Shown here: positions 20,871 to 33,160 of the stretch, in pieces
How the letters are laid out: each line of letters opens with the position of its first letter
How positions within the stretch are numbered: the stretch's first letter is position 1
Assembly (NCBI GenBank): GCA_016648135.1
Contig: JADDOH010002334.1
Coordinates: forward strand, 124,001 to 188,000
Length of the DNA: 64,000 bases
Direction of reading: 5' to 3'
DNA from: Agrypnia vestita
Taxonomy: Eukaryota > Arthropoda > Insecta > Trichoptera > Phryganeidae
Made by a program: the position numbers and the translations under genes
Notes under the pieces: model-generated
The model's database searches: none
What the model was told of the DNA's origin: nothing
Seen by the model: the letters and a program-made list of their open reading frames with translations, nothing else

Positions 20871-22431
20871 TTATTTCTCGACGGCCGCGTATCGAATTTG
20901 AAAAATGTGATTTTTTCCCAGTAAAGAAATCCCGTGGTGACCTGTCGTTCCATTTTCAACTCAAAAACATCACGGATTATATTTTAAAACAACAATCAAA
21001 ACATAAGTTTTTCTGCCGTCAAAATCGTATAGAATTGTTGTAGATGTCGCCCCGATCGCGGGTTGCGCAATCGAAATTCAAATATTTTGTCGTCGTTCGG
21101 GAAATACGATTAATTTTTTTCGATTTTCCATTTATTTGTACACATACACAAATATATACTATATGTTTTGCGATATTTGTCAGTTTTTGTTGGTTTATGA
21201 TTCAATTGAATACTAACAGTGATTTATTAACAAAGATACACGCAATTTTGTTGCGTTTATTTGAAATATGTGTGTGTGAAAGTGTATCATATTTATGTGT
21301 TATGAGTGCGATGTCCCGTCGTGTGCCGTGCCGTGCAACAAAATATACCACACAGAAGAAGATTATTAGGTAGGCATCAAATAATAATAGTAGTGTTGTC
21401 TCTAATAAACAAATAAAAAATAATTATTATTTTTCGGAAAATGTTGCGCTGGCAACTTTATCGGAATTCAAAAAAAAGATTTTTTTTGCTTAAACGATTA
21501 AAAAATCATAGCATTTCGACACTTACGATAAAATAATATGAATGTGAGTGTTTTTTTTAATGTACGCATGTTTTCATGGTTTTTTCGTAAAAATAAAAAT
21601 CACAAAAAAAACGAAAATCTCTGGCCTTGACCTATATTTTGAGTGAAATTTTTACGTTTGAATCAAAACGACATTTTTGTTTACATTTGAGAAAAATTGC
21701 AAAACATAACACTTTGAATACGGAAATTAAATGCAAATAAAAAGTTCGCCATACCCAGAGGGAAAGCTGACAAAGTTGCACACCTAGAAGCAAATTACAA
21801 AGCAAACTCTTATTAAAAACTTTCAAAACATAAATTATTCATGTTGCACACGGTTAACTGAGAAATTCTTTGAAAAATCAATGCATAATTTAAAAACAAA
21901 TTAGTTTTATGATAATTATTATTAATTTAGTAATATTTTACTTCTGAAGATACCATCTTTCAGAGGAAAAGTTAGGTGATAATTTACAAATTAATTTATG
22001 TATTCTGTAAAATAAAATCGATGCCTCCTATTAGATTTTACGCAAAGGTTTTTGAGAATCACTTTAATTAAGGTTATGCTAGTTTCCAAAGGAAAGGATG
22101 TGTTCCGGATACCGCCTGTGGCAACTCCAAAAGGCCATCTACGTCAAAATATATGGAGAAGGTACGACGGGAAGTCGCGTCAATTAGCAATCTAATCCTG
22201 CTTCCTTGTTGCGATGAGCTGCACGCGTTGCTTCGGTCCTCAACTGTTAGAGTCATGAATACAAGTAATATTTGTGTAGAATCTCAATGTGAAATACTTT
22301 GCATAAATAAAACAGAACCGTAAGTATGGATGTCTTATTTAGAAAAACCTATTCCATCACTCCAACCTCCTATTTCTGGTCTGCAGTAAGTGCCGGTAAT
22401 AATATATAACATGCATATAAGATAAGTATAT

Positions 22432-22433
<2 letters not shown>
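20871..22433. other. No gene recognised
   Basis: Includes a 109-codon frame (21044-21373) whose residues are mostly hydrophobic and match nothing I know, and a moderately GC-richer patch at 22075-22255. No repeat pairing was found. Confidence 0.45.

Positions 22434-22467
<34 letters not shown>
22434..22467. repeat. (AT)n microsatellite
   Basis: CAT followed by about 15 AT units. Confidence 0.95.
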
Positions 22468-22468
<1 letters not shown>

Positions 22469-22754
22469 CGTGGATGAAATTTTGCGACTTTTCATAGTTT
22501 AATCGGATAAATCGAAAGTAAAAAGATACGCGATTGTTGTCTTTTTAAGAGATTGATCAATTTTTTTTAATTACGTATATCTTTAAATTACAATAAAAAT
22601 CACCATAGTAAAACATATTCAACAAACTTTATTAATTTGAAAAAACAACCAAAGCACTTGAGAAAAATAATTTTCTTTGTTGCGATAACCGTATACTTTC
22701 TCTTGATTTAAAAGATGTATACAGGTATCGCATCAATATTCTCACTAATTTTAC

Positions 22755-23040
22755 GCTGAGACAAACGCTTGTGCTATGAAAATAGGATGCACTGGGTGGT
22801 CTTCTGGAGCGAGGCTAGATCACCGGACTACTGTATCACTAGTCTAATTTCTTATCACTAAATCGACTAACCTGTCGACAGATTGTTTTTTTAGGAGAGA
22901 TGCGAATACTTGTGTCGCTTGGGCCAAGGGCTAAAGGCTTGTGCTATGAAAACAGGGTTAACTTGATGGTGTCCTGGAATGGGACTCGAACCACCGACCG
23001 CCAGATCACTGGGCGAGCGTCCTGACCACCACTTGTTTTT
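22755..23040 (-). repeat. Two tRNA-related SINE-like pieces in tandem
   Basis: On the minus strand GGTGGTCAGGACGC ... GGTGGTTCGAGTCCC (about 23040-22980) contains a good RNA polymerase III B-box (GGTTCGAGTCC) with an upstream tRNA-like arm, then CATAGCACAAGCCTTT. The last part recurs, diverged, at about 22757-22810 (CGCTTGTGCTATGAAAA.AGG.T). The cloverleaf is incomplete, so a tRNA-derived SINE fragment is likelier than a gene. Confidence 0.5.
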
Positions 23041-23164
23041 TTTTTAATATCGTTTTGTATGTTTTATTTCGCAAAGCTATAGCTGTCAATATGTATAATT
23101 TGTGTTTCTTTTCGGCATGAACAAAAGTATATAATGATATTTTTGATGTTTATAGCGTTTACTT

Positions 23165-23290
23165 TGTAATTGAACATAAATATTAATTTTAATTAAACGA
23201 CTTTGTATTAACCACTTAACTAGTAACTCTAAGTCTACCGGTTTCGATACCACTGTATCTTCATCAGGACAGATGCCAACTAACTATCCA
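23165..23290 (-). repeat. Penelope-like 3' end with hammerhead-like motif
   Basis: On the minus strand CTGATGA (23261-23267), then a perfect 5-bp stem GATAC-AGTG-GTATC, then GAAAC (23241-23245), CGGTAGAC and TGGTTAATACAAAGTCG. This is the same order as the foldback arms at 13.1 kb. The core residues and stem II of a hammerhead are present; stems I and III were not resolved. Confidence 0.6.
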
Positions 23291-25129
23291 TTACTTCCCC
23301 TTCATACTCCCCCTAAAAATTGATTTGTTAGCAAGAATATAATGAAATTATTATAAAAACGTTTCGTTGTAATATAAGATCATTTATCTAATAAAAATTG
23401 AAATACAACTGATTTGCATATATGGCTAATGCACTTTTCTTTACATATATTTCATTATATAGTAGTTTTCTAGAAGAAAATCATTTAAAATGAGATCAGT
23501 ATGTATACAAAATGAATATTGTATTCTAAAAAAAGCACAAGGCGTAATGTAAGAATAATTGTATGAACATGTTTCAAATGGAATAATGATTTCGGAGGTA
23601 CCTTACACAATAGTATGTTGGACTATTGTAGCCGAAATACCATATTGTAATGCTCCGCGTGTTTTCATGCTATTGTAGGAACGAACAAAATGTAAAACCC
23701 TTAAAAGTCCGTTTTGATATGCCTGGATATTAATTCAAAATACAATACACATCGATAAATCATTTATTTGACAATTCAATTCAATTTTTCAAAACGGTGA
23801 TTATATTCATCATTTAACATAATATTCATCGTTGCGACTTTCCTCTTCTCGTTTTGAAATAGTCCTGAAACTATTAATTTAATCATAATACTTTTTATAT
23901 TATTTTTGTCTTGTTTGATACAAAGTGAAATTTTCACCGGATAAGCATACAAAATTCTGATAATTTGTTATTTATAATTACACATAGGATGGGTTAGGTA
24001 TACAAAAGTGCTATTAGTTAATTAAAAATTATACCGCGATTAACCCCGGCGTTTTTTTAATACTTTAATGGGAACAAAATTAAAAAGTGTTAAATGCACG
24101 TTACCGGGAGTGCACTTAACCATAGGTCCTTGTAACCACAACTCTTCTAGTAAAAGCTGACTTAGGTAATTAAGCCAGGAAATAATGTTAAGCGCAGAAT
24201 TTCACTTGCGATGCTGCTAAAACAAAAAATGTGCTAGCATATAAATAAATAAATTCCAAGCTTTTTTCGCAACGCTTTCTTTTTGTAGACTTCCATTTGA
24301 AAGGAAACTGTTGAAGCATAATTCGCATTTCAAAACAATTTTTAAATACGAATTGCGTTGATATGTTATCTTCCATATCCTAACTTATAATGCGAATAAG
24401 GCCGGCCGCACTTTGGATACGAATTATGACGTACGTATTCGTACGACTACTTTCTTACGTATTGGAGCGCGCACATTGATTGCGTCTTGCGTTGTCACGA
24501 TCAGTTACTTTGCGCATTTCTCCAATGACGTTTGTGCCTAATGAACAATCTGTATCGTATGAAAAACTCTATTATAGCAGACTTAAATAATGACAAATTT
24601 CATGACTATCTAGATTCACAAATGCTGGAGAGAATCGAAGTGCAACGAGAGCTCGTAACATCGGAGAAATACTTAAAAGTTTTTTCGTTCGAAGTACGTA
24701 ATTATACCTCACCTTCATAAAACCAAATTATTAAACTTACAGATATTTTTTTAGTTCTTTAGAGATTCTCCGCTATGATCTGCGCTGATGGTCACGTAGT
24801 TGAATCACTTTGGTCCCACAAACATTTGGGGTCATGTATCAAATTGACAAAATTTTCAATATCGATCATACGAAATCGCAAAAATTTCCCAACAAATCCG
24901 GATTGTGTCGGACGTCGCATCTATACATGCGTACACGCACTACTAAATCGTGTACAGTGTGCGATCTTCAGTACTATTTCGAAGGTCAGGAATGTACTTA
25001 ATTGTAATGTAATTTTTTTTCTAACACTTTATTATTATAGGATTATATTCGAAAGGAAATTGATACGTCACATCGGGGTGAAGTTTTGATTTCCTTTGAA
25101 ATGCGAAACAAATAAGTCTAGATATGTTC
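23291..25129. other. No gene recognised
   Basis: AT-rich. At 24400-24720 a 62-codon frame (LNNDKFHDYLDSQMLERIEV) and at 24775-25089 a 104-codon frame lie close together in less AT-rich DNA and could be remnants of one element, but I do not recognise them. Confidence 0.4.
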
Positions 25130-25312
25130 TGTGTATAGTTTTCTGGGATATTTACCGTGAATATTTGACCACTGGCTGACATTTCGGATCCCATTGCGGG
25201 GCTATTAGGCTATCATTAGGGCTAATGTGTAACTGCAATGGGATCCAAAACATCGCCAAGTGAGATCAGGGATACACGGCAGGATTTCCCAGAAATCTGC
25301 ACATATAAGATT
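25130..25312. repeat. Inverted pair around GGATCCCATTGC
   Basis: GGATCCCATTGC (25186-25197) and GCAATGGGATCC (25235-25246) are perfect complements. Homology continues outward with gaps (CCAGTGGTCA..., CACGG, CCCAGAAA on both arms). The words GATCCGAAATGTC / GATCCAAAACATC next to CTAATG recall the hammerhead-like repeat ends but the core is not conserved. Confidence 0.55.
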
Positions 25313-25934
25313 CTTAATGCCCGTGAAAACCTGAGAACATTTTTAGTTATGTACTATTTCTAAGGTTATAATGAATTAATAATTTCTTCAATGTGAGCAA
25401 AATGATTTTTTGGTGACGTTATTAATGTAATTAATAAAAATAAACGTTGTTTTTGCCACAACAAATAAAAAAACCTGAATAGAAAAAAGTTTTATAGTGA
25501 ACAAAGCAAAAGTGATGTGCCATGACTAAAGAAACAGCTGCGAAGAAACAGCTTTAGTTAGTAGGTACATCAGATATTCTTATATAACGAATTATGAAAT
25601 TTTTAAACAAAATATAGTAATGTTATATTTAAGAGTAGCTGTAACCTGTCAAAAATGGCGATACTTTTACATGCCGGTTCCTAAAGAATAAGTATTTACT
25701 TATTTATAGGCCATACCCATGAAATAGTAATAAAGACATTATTTGAACATTTTTTTCTGTATTTCCCCTATGGCAGTTAATGGTACTATTTTAAACTCTG
25801 GCAATTGTGCATAAAACTAAATGCGATTCTGTCCTTTTAATGACAATATAACTCTAGCAACAACATAATTACATAATTAATATTCTAAATAAAATAGACA
25901 TCAGAATAAAATTAAAATAAAATGAAAAAATATA
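25313..25934. other. No gene recognised
   Basis: Anonymous AT-rich sequence. Confidence 0.5.
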
Positions 25935-26006
25935 TTCCGGTACCGGGAACCGAACCTGAGCCTCCTGGGTGAGAGCCAGGTATCGTAGCCACTACACCAT
26001 ATCGGA
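25935..26006 (-). tRNA. tRNA-Glu(CTC)-like sequence, probably pseudogene or SINE head
   Basis: Read on the minus strand from 26006: TCCGATATGGTGTAGTGGCT, the anticodon arm CCTGG-CTCTCAC-CCAGG (anticodon CTC, Glu), then GGTTCGGTTCC and TACCGGA. 72 bases, the normal size. The anticodon stem is perfect. The acceptor stem has one A-C mismatch, the T stem one mismatch, and the near-invariant A of the T loop is G. These changes argue against a functional gene. It lies next to a TAA microsatellite, as retroposed copies often do. Confidence 0.7.
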
Positions 26007-26007
26007 G

Positions 26008-26024
26008 ATAATAATAATAATAAT
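26008..26024. repeat. (ATA)n microsatellite
   Basis: Short run of ATA units immediately upstream (minus-strand sense) of the tRNA-Glu-like sequence. Confidence 0.85.
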
Positions 26025-26271
26025 GGATAATTACTATAGCGCCATTTTCGTAAAAAAAATCACCTTAAGGGCGCTTTACACTAACATCGTTTAGTCCTAC
26101 ACTGGTATTTAATTTGATGGAAAGGATTTTACAAAAAGGTGCGTTTTAAGCCTTGTACATTGGAGATGTCACTGGTCTCGAAAAAAATCTTTGTAAAGCC
26201 AGTGTACCCAAAGAAAAAATGTTTTAGAAAATATATTGTGCGCCATTTAATCTTATTTTACAAGTACAAAT

Positions 26272-26575
26272 GGTACGCGTCTTTGCTAAGTCCTATATGT
26301 ACTTTATTTTTTACAGTAACGCAGGCTTTGCGGTAGCAACGATATGTTGTCATTATATCATATCGCTATCATTGGTTTTTTGTTCTGCTGGCTAGCATTA
26401 GTTGGCCCGGGATTCAAGCCCCATGTCCAGCCGTTTTTAATTTCGTTTTTTAGTCGTGAAACGAAATTGCGGGCGTTACACAAGTTATGGGGACAGATAG
26501 ACAGGCAGACGAACGGACAGACGGAAAGACGGGCAGACGATGAAATTATTATAATTGGGTCCTCCGAAACCGGTT
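26272..26575 (+). repeat. SINE-like repeat with GACGGACAGACGG array, copy 1
   Basis: Shares GCGTCTTTGCTAAG, GCGGTAGCA, GGCCCGGG, TCC-GCCGTTTAATTT-GTTTTTT-GTCGTGAA and a following ACAGAC/GGACGG array with 63186-63430. The GGGATTCAAGCCC word is a weak B-box. No tRNA fold was derived. Frames crossing it are produced by the array. Confidence 0.65.
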
Positions 26576-26680
26576 GGTTTTAATAAATATCCCATATGGT
26601 TAAAAACAAAATTTAACTTTACGTGTTTTGAAACTCAAGCTTATTTTGAACAAGCAGTAACATCAGATTTATACATGTTA

Positions 26681-27080
26681 TTTATTTATTTATTTATTTG
26701 TTTACGCCATTTAGGCTTTAACATAAAGAATATAAAATAAATTTCAAAAAGCACATACATTAAACAATATCTGTATAGCATTAAAACATGAGTATAGAAG
26801 TTAAAAATATGAAGTATCAGGAATAGCACCAAAACATGAGTATAAAAGTTACAAATATAAAGTAAAAGCAGCAATGTGTATAGGCTTTTACCTAAAAAAT
26901 ATAATATAAAATTAAAAAGAACACACATTAAACAATATTAGTTTTAAGTAGCAAATTATAAAAAGTATCAGGAATAGCACCAAAACATGAGTATAAAAAT
27001 TAAAAATATAGAGTAACGAGCAGCAATGCAAATAGGCTTTTACATAAAAAATGTATCATAAAATTAAAAAGATGTTATGA
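26681..27080 (-). repeat. Tandem repeat of about 150 bp ending in a TTTA tail
   Basis: TTTATTTATTTATTTG (about 26684-26700) precedes about two and a half diverged units. GTATCAGGAATAGCACCAAAAC occurs at 26814 and 26965, GGCTTTTAC at 26883 and 27027, and ATTAAACAATAT at 26759 and 26927. A TTTA tail on this side fits the 3' end of a minus-strand LINE whose 3' UTR is tandemly repeated; that is an inference. Confidence 0.6.
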
Positions 27081-29035
27081 TAGTTAACTGATATGTAAAA
27101 TATTAAATAATGTATTAATATTAAAATATAAAAAAGGGTAGTTGGATAGGTTTGATTCTCAACGACTCACTTGTCAAATTTATTTAAAGAGAAGCTTTGT
27201 TATTTGAGGGTTAATTAAATCTCACAACGCTGTAATTTCAGAAACTTAACTTTTTGTTAAACATTAGCTGAAAGTCATGTTTTTACATAATTTAAACCTA
27301 CTTACGTAACATTAATATTAGAAATAATAACTATTGAAAATCCTTTCAAATATAATAAATAACTACACAAACGATCTTCTTCGTTCACCATTCTTAAAAA
27401 TACAGAAAAGTTGTGTCACGTATCTTCATTACAAACAAAACATACACTTCTCTCTCATGAAATTTTATTTCTATTTCTCTACACGAAGCACACTGAAAAG
27501 TAGTGGGTCTTATAAAAATACATAAAATAATAATAGCACGCTATGAGGGTGATATAATATTCTACCTTTGCTTAAGTAACGCTATCCACTTCCGTTTTAA
27601 CACGAATGCTGAATCTCGTGATCACTGGTAATACTGTCATGTCTGGAGACATTTCCGGCGATGCTTCACATCCGGTCGAGTCCTTTCTGTCATCACTCCT
27701 CAATCGATCACCTTGATCTGTCGACTTAGCTATTACCGATATATTAACGATACTACTCGTATATTTATCTGTATGAAGATTTTAAACAAATTTTAGGTGT
27801 AGGATATTATCTGAGTATATATATATGAATAAGTATATTGTAATACGGACAAGCTACCATTGATTATTTCATCGTACATATAAATATCAGATTGATTCAT
27901 GAATTTATTTATTCTATTTCACAATTAATTAAATTAATAATGCGTGAGGCATTATTTAGTACAACTTTTACTTTCAATTCAAGTGACCTGAACAGAAATA
28001 AATGTATTAAATATATTGTAGCAAGGTCTGGAGAGTTAGGCGAGTGTTATAAAATCGATATGAAAGTCTTCAAAAGAAATCTTAGGTTTCTTGGATGCAT
28101 TTTTGCACTTGCAAATTTATTTGCAACACCTCGTAATAATTGGGGTATGGTGAAACAATTGACTTAGATTTTTCAGCCAGGATATTTTTTGTCTTCCAAG
28201 CCCTCCTGTGCTCGCAATTTCATGATCTTTATGTATTAAAGGTGTATTTTTTCCTTTCGCATCATAATCATCACATTTCGAAATAAAACCGATTCCTAGC
28301 TGCCAAATGAAAAAAAAAGAACAACTTTATGCCAGCATTGATATTAAAATGTGACATTATATATGCTAGCAATAACATATAAACGTCTTTCATAATATAA
28401 TTTCATTGCTGAATCCTATTCAATATTTAAATCCATAAAAAATTAATGTTTGTATGTAATACAAGAAACACTCAATTTTAAGTATAATTTTATTCCCGTC
28501 ACGTACAAGCAAACTATTATAACCTGACAAGAGCTTGTCGTAAGATTTTTAAGACATGCCAAGTCGCGCTAAGGCCGGATAAAAGGCTTTTTATATCAAA
28601 AAATACGAAACTATTATCGGCGTGTTTGTACATGAAAATATTTCAGAGCCTACATTCTCTAAAAAAATATTATGATAACACAAACAACACTTTTCAACAA
28701 ATTCATTTTGCCTTTGTGAGTCATGGAAATTGCGAAAGAAATAGCGCAATAGAAAATTACATTTTTTTTTATGTACCTACTCACTTTAACCCGGGGTTTT
28801 ATTTTTTTACCTTTGCCAGTATCAGGTGCTTAGAAACCTATTCGATATGAAAAAATTTTAAAGGCGCCGAATGATCCGTTAACTCTCGTCTATGAAACAT
28901 GTTTACTGTCACCTTCTTAATAATAATATGAAATTACTTTCGTATTACTATAAAAATTTGATGACTTATTTGTTTCTCAACATTTTTAAATATTTTAAAT
29001 CTCAATTTCAACTTTTTAATTAGCTAATATAGCCT
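27081..29035. other. No gene recognised
   Basis: A 91-codon frame at 27892-28167 and a 74-codon frame at 28626-28850 have no recognisable motif. The patch 27600-27730 is GC-richer but lacks a frame. Confidence 0.4.
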
Positions 29036-29960
29036 TTTTGTAAATAAGCTACAATGGACCGACATACCTCGTCCTTTGTAGCCAAGAGTCTCATATACAG
29101 GACAACAGGATCGATATCGAAGGGAAGGTTTTGATGGAGATGGGCAGATAATATATGTAAATGCAAGAGGTGGGCATATACCCAATGGACTGGATAACGA
29201 AAGCGATGTCAAATAATGTATGGAGCCTTGCAGCAACTACGGCTATGGACTTTCATGTCCCAGGAGGACGCAAAAGAAGAAGTCATTCCTTTTAAACTTT
29301 GTAAAAAGCTTTCGATTTCGATTTGACGAACATAAATTAGTATATACGAATTAAAAAAGTGTTTATATTGTTATATTTAATTAACTCCCTCTAAGTTTAT
29401 GGGAAAAACACACATATAGGAATAAAAAATATATATTCGAACTCTTATTAAAGTTATAGGAGAATCCTGCTTCGAAAAACCTCTTCTGAGACGTGTAACT
29501 GATAGTTCTTCCTACAGGAATTACCATCGACACGTACGGTGTATCCTGTATATTGAAATTTTACACTGTGTTGACACCGTCTTAGGTATTTATTTATCAG
29601 GAAGACACAAACCAATGCTCCGCATTATTAAATTTCAGGATTATCGATCACGCGGTGGCACTATCAATAAAAATTCATAATCAAACCATGTGGGAAGAAA
29701 GACAGTACAGCAGTCCCCTATAAGCTTAGGAAGACCAAAGATAGACAGACAATTCCTTAACAGACATATTATATATCTAATCCAGGACTGGAGAGAGGCG
29801 AGATCAATTGAGTAAAATCTTGAGAAGGGTTGAAGAATTCCAACAGTGATCATAGAGGCAATTGTGATTATGATAGTATACCCCAAAGACTGTGCAAGCA
29901 ATAGATTAAAGACAACGGGCAAATAAAAATACCAATTTTCAGAGCTACCATAGCACAACA
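29036..29960 (+). other. Possible weak LINE C-terminal traces
   Basis: Plus-strand words around 29130-29290 (WITKAMSNNVWSL, VPGGRKRR) and 29730-29810 (GRPKIDRQFL, IQDWREARS) loosely recall the GRP--W / W-EAR segment of LINE C-termini. They are not in one frame and the evidence is weak. The rest is anonymous. Confidence 0.2.
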
Positions 29961-31153
29961 CCACTAGACATACTATAAGGTAAAATTATCGAACGCATTA
30001 TCATCACAAATTAGACTTCAACGATCATACGTTACTAAATAAGAACTACTTAAAAAAACATATGTGAATCTTGACAATAATGGAATTTAATATTTTTAGG
30101 TTTGAAATGATTTTTGTATGTACGATTATAATCGTTATAATTTCTGCATTTGCGGGATGTATTAAATGGGATAATTAATGCAAGATAAGTGTAATAAGTG
30201 CAAAACCCCTTCCAAAAGCACGATTCGGTCACTTTAAGGACAGTAAAGACAAAATAATAATTTATAATTTCACATACGTGTATGAAATTATATAATAAAT
30301 AATAATATGTTATGTATCATATATACGTATTGTAGGTATATGCATAATTAATTGATTTAAAAAAAAGCTTTTTTAAAATATATGGATTTACGACTAAATT
30401 CCTGAATGTATGCAGAGAGCAATGAATATCCTGAAGGATTACTTTATCGTACCATAAAATACACAGAAATATTTAGGGGCAACTGAATTATTCTCAGCAA
30501 ACATTTTATCACGTCGCTTCGCAAGATTTATGACACACCAACATCCAAAATTTAAATAATAAAAGTATGAATTGTGATTTATTATTATTTACACTATTTT
30601 TTATATTTACAGCGTTGGTTAACTGTAGTTGGGAAAGCTTTTATTTTTTAAACTTTGTTTAACTAACAGGTGATACGCAGCATTTTAAAAACATGTATAA
30701 ACAGCACGTATCTACAAAAGTTAAAATATTATAATAAAAGAATACTTAGTATAAGGTCCTTACCTATAAAACTGCCGTTCTAATAAATCAAAGTGTTGAG
30801 AATTATTTTCGATGCACTTTTGTCATTTTAATGGAAGTTCTTTGATGTCTTTGCTATAGAAATTCTGAGAATGGGAGTCGATGAATTCTTTAAAAGCGTT
30901 TCACCGCTCATCTGAGTTAAAAATTTTCCCATTAAAAATATTATACAAATTTAGAAAAAAAAATGGAAATCGTTCTATGCGATTTCTGGTGGTTCATTTT
31001 CTTAAATAAACGTTTATGAAAATTCTTGCTACTTAAATAAATAACAGATTTTTAAATCAAAAACGCGAAGCGAGTATTTATTGTATACTTTGTTATTCTT
31101 GTTATAAAAGTGTCTACATGCACGCTTCGCTTTTTATTTTGTAAATTCCTCTC
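29961..31153. other. No gene recognised
   Basis: AT-rich anonymous sequence. Confidence 0.5.
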
Positions 31154-31470
31154 ATGAAAAAGAAGGAGAATAAGAATATTTTGAGTTTGTTCAAATCTTT
31201 CAGAATAGTGCTGGATTTATGTGACAGAGATATTATTAATCAATTAAAGTATATTATAGATATCTCACAGAGACGAAGCTGTATTTCTTATGGGAAAGTA
31301 GGTATAGAAGTCATTTTGGGTGTACATAGGATTTAAGTGATCACTTAAGCCAACTATAAGATAGGTCATAAGTCCTATGTACACCCAAAATGACTTCTAT
31401 ACCTACTTTCCCATAAGAAATACAGCTTCGTCTCTGCGAGATATCTATAATATACATTAATTGATTAGAA
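31154..31470. repeat. Foldback of the GTGATCACTTAAGCC family (two copies head to head)
   Basis: 31238-31337 and 31367-31468 are inverted repeats of about 100 bases with few mismatches (GTAGGTATAGAAGTCATTTTGG and GGTGTACATAGGA on one arm, complements on the other), around a centre with GTGATCACTTAAGCC. The upstream part 31166-31235 (TTTTGAGTTTGTTCAAATCTTTCAG) matches 39255-39310. Further copies are at 32016-32175, 57640-57780 and 62490-62640. The 60-codon frame 31154-31336 is a translation of the repeat. Confidence 0.8.
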
Positions 31471-32015
31471 GAATAAGAATCGGTGTTTTGGTCAAACTTT
31501 CAAGTATTTCATAGTATTCACTTTAATAAGCACTAGAACGTATTGTCGCAAAAGCATTGCTTTAATATTAAATCAGTCTCATTGCTGAAAGCTATTCAAG
31601 TGTATAGAAAGCTATTATATAGATACATTAAGGAGTAAAAATTGCAAATAAATTAAATCACGAAAACCATTTTATTTTATGAAATATTAGTCAACGGAGG
31701 CTGTAGCGAGAGATAAAAAGAAATGAGATGTAAACGCAAGCTACCCGTGTATGTAAAAATTTGATTGTCAAATTAATTTCGTAAAACAATTTTCTAGAAA
31801 ATTTTCATTAGAAATGTAATCAAATTCACCAATAGCTGGTACAATGTCAAAAACATGAAAAATGAATACAGATATTTTCGTGCACATTATTAAATGGATA
31901 CAAAAAGCTTTAAAGTGATATTTTTTCAATTAACTGATATACTTAAATATTCTTCATACATAAGCTGATATACTTAAATATTCTTCTTCTTATAGTGCTT
32001 GATCGTTTATTGAAC

Positions 32016-32175
32016 GTTAGCAATCGTGGAAATTGTGAAAATTGTATAGTTTGATCACCTAAGCCAGCTCGTAGAGGTCATAAACCCTGGGTCATACTAT
32101 AAAAAGTCTTCCACACACATTTCTCATATGAATATCTTCGTCTTTGTGAGACTTCTATAATTTATCTGAATTGAC
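32016..32175 (+). repeat. GTGATCACTTAAGCC family, diverged copy
   Basis: TTTGATCACCTAAGCCAGC, AGGTCATAAACCC and CTTCGTCTTTGTGAGACTTCTATAAT align in order with the arms at 31367-31468. Just before it GCTGATATACTTAAATATTCTTC is directly repeated (31932 and 31966). Confidence 0.65.
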
Positions 32176-32533
32176 ACGTTGACGATCGTTGTCTTGCTAA
32201 CAGCAGAGTCAAATATTTGGATCGTAGTTTTCCTAAGCCATTGCCTCAGGTTTTTCAGGCAGGTTGTCTTAGTCTTCCAGGTCACGCAATTTTTTCTTGA
32301 ATGAATGTATGCATAATCTGGGAGTATTCTTGATGTCTCATGATATCACTATTACATTTCAATTTCTAGGTTTTTAATATTTTAGAGATTTTTGTCTTTT
32401 GTAACTATCAATCTTTCTTATTTTTAGAAGCCGTCTTTAAGCCCACATCTTAAATGCTTCAAGTCACTTTTAACATTGTTTTGTGAGAGAACACAGAGCA
32501 TTGTTTATTATCATTGTATATGTAGTGCGATAT

Positions 32534-32990
32534 AAGGAAATTTGGTGCTCTCCATTCCCTGGACTTGACTATACCAGTCTCTCCTTCGCTGTCTACTCCA
32601 TCTTTTAATGTTCTGAGCCTCACATATCTTCATTACATTCTATGCTGGTGTTCTTCATGCGATTTGGTTTTTGGTCGCGAAGGAAATTTGGTGCTCTCCA
32701 TTCCCTGGACTTGACTATACCAGTCTCTCCTTCGCTGTCTATTCCATCTTTTAATGTTCTGAGCCTCACATATCTTCATTACATTCTATGCTGGTGTTCT
32801 TCACGCGATTCCTCATCTACTATCATTCTAAGTATGTTCATCTCAAAAGTCTTCAATATTTGTTTAGTCCTGATTGTGCTTGTCCTTGCTTCAATGCCGT
32901 ATCTCACTGTTGGTCTTACGCATGGTTTCTAGGTTCTCATGTTGCTCTTGATGGTCATATCTGTATTGTTTCGAAGGTACGAGTATTGTT
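32534..32990 (-). pseudogene. LINE ORF2 fragment containing a 146-bp tandem duplication
   Basis: The minus strand from about 32990 reads YLRNNTDMTIKSNMRT, a stop, KPCVRPTVRYGIEARTSTIR, then TKQILKTFEMNILRMI. This corresponds to the YLG ... RP-L-YG-E ... T--LL-T-EM-ILR-I segment downstream of the polymerase in the same LINE type seen at 59160-59606. The adjoining part is present twice: 32534-32664 and 32680-32810, period 146, differing at only about two positions. The plus-strand frames 32642-32994 are shadows. Confidence 0.65.
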
Positions 32991-33009
32991 TTAGAACTCA
33001 ATAATCACA

Positions 33010-33160
33010 CCAATGGAAACAAAAACACTTGTTTTTTGTTCAAAATTTTAATTTTTATAGATGCGTTTCGTCTTATGAGGACATTATCTATCTCATATTG
33101 ATGAACCTCTCATTAAAATTAAAATCTTGAACTAAAAAACGAGTGTTTTATTTCCATACG
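33010..33160. repeat. Foldback pair, diverged Penelope-like ends
   Basis: Arms 33017-33058 and 33115-33157 are inverted repeats (AAAACACTTGTTTTTTGTTCAA / TTGAACTAAAAAACGAGTGTTTT). The minus-strand arm holds CTCATAA-GAC-GAAAC (33079-33065), a decayed short-stem version of the CTGATGA ... GAAAC motif. GTGTTTTATTT at the outer end matches the ends at 42.2 and 45.5 kb. Confidence 0.6.

Noticed and set aside
21044..21373. 109-codon plus-strand frame as a membrane protein
   Set aside because: Hydrophobic stretches arise from T-rich DNA; no homologous family recognised.
22980..23040. Functional tRNA gene on the minus strand
   Set aside because: A good B-box but the anticodon loop lacks the T before the anticodon and the acceptor stem does not form; better explained as a SINE piece.
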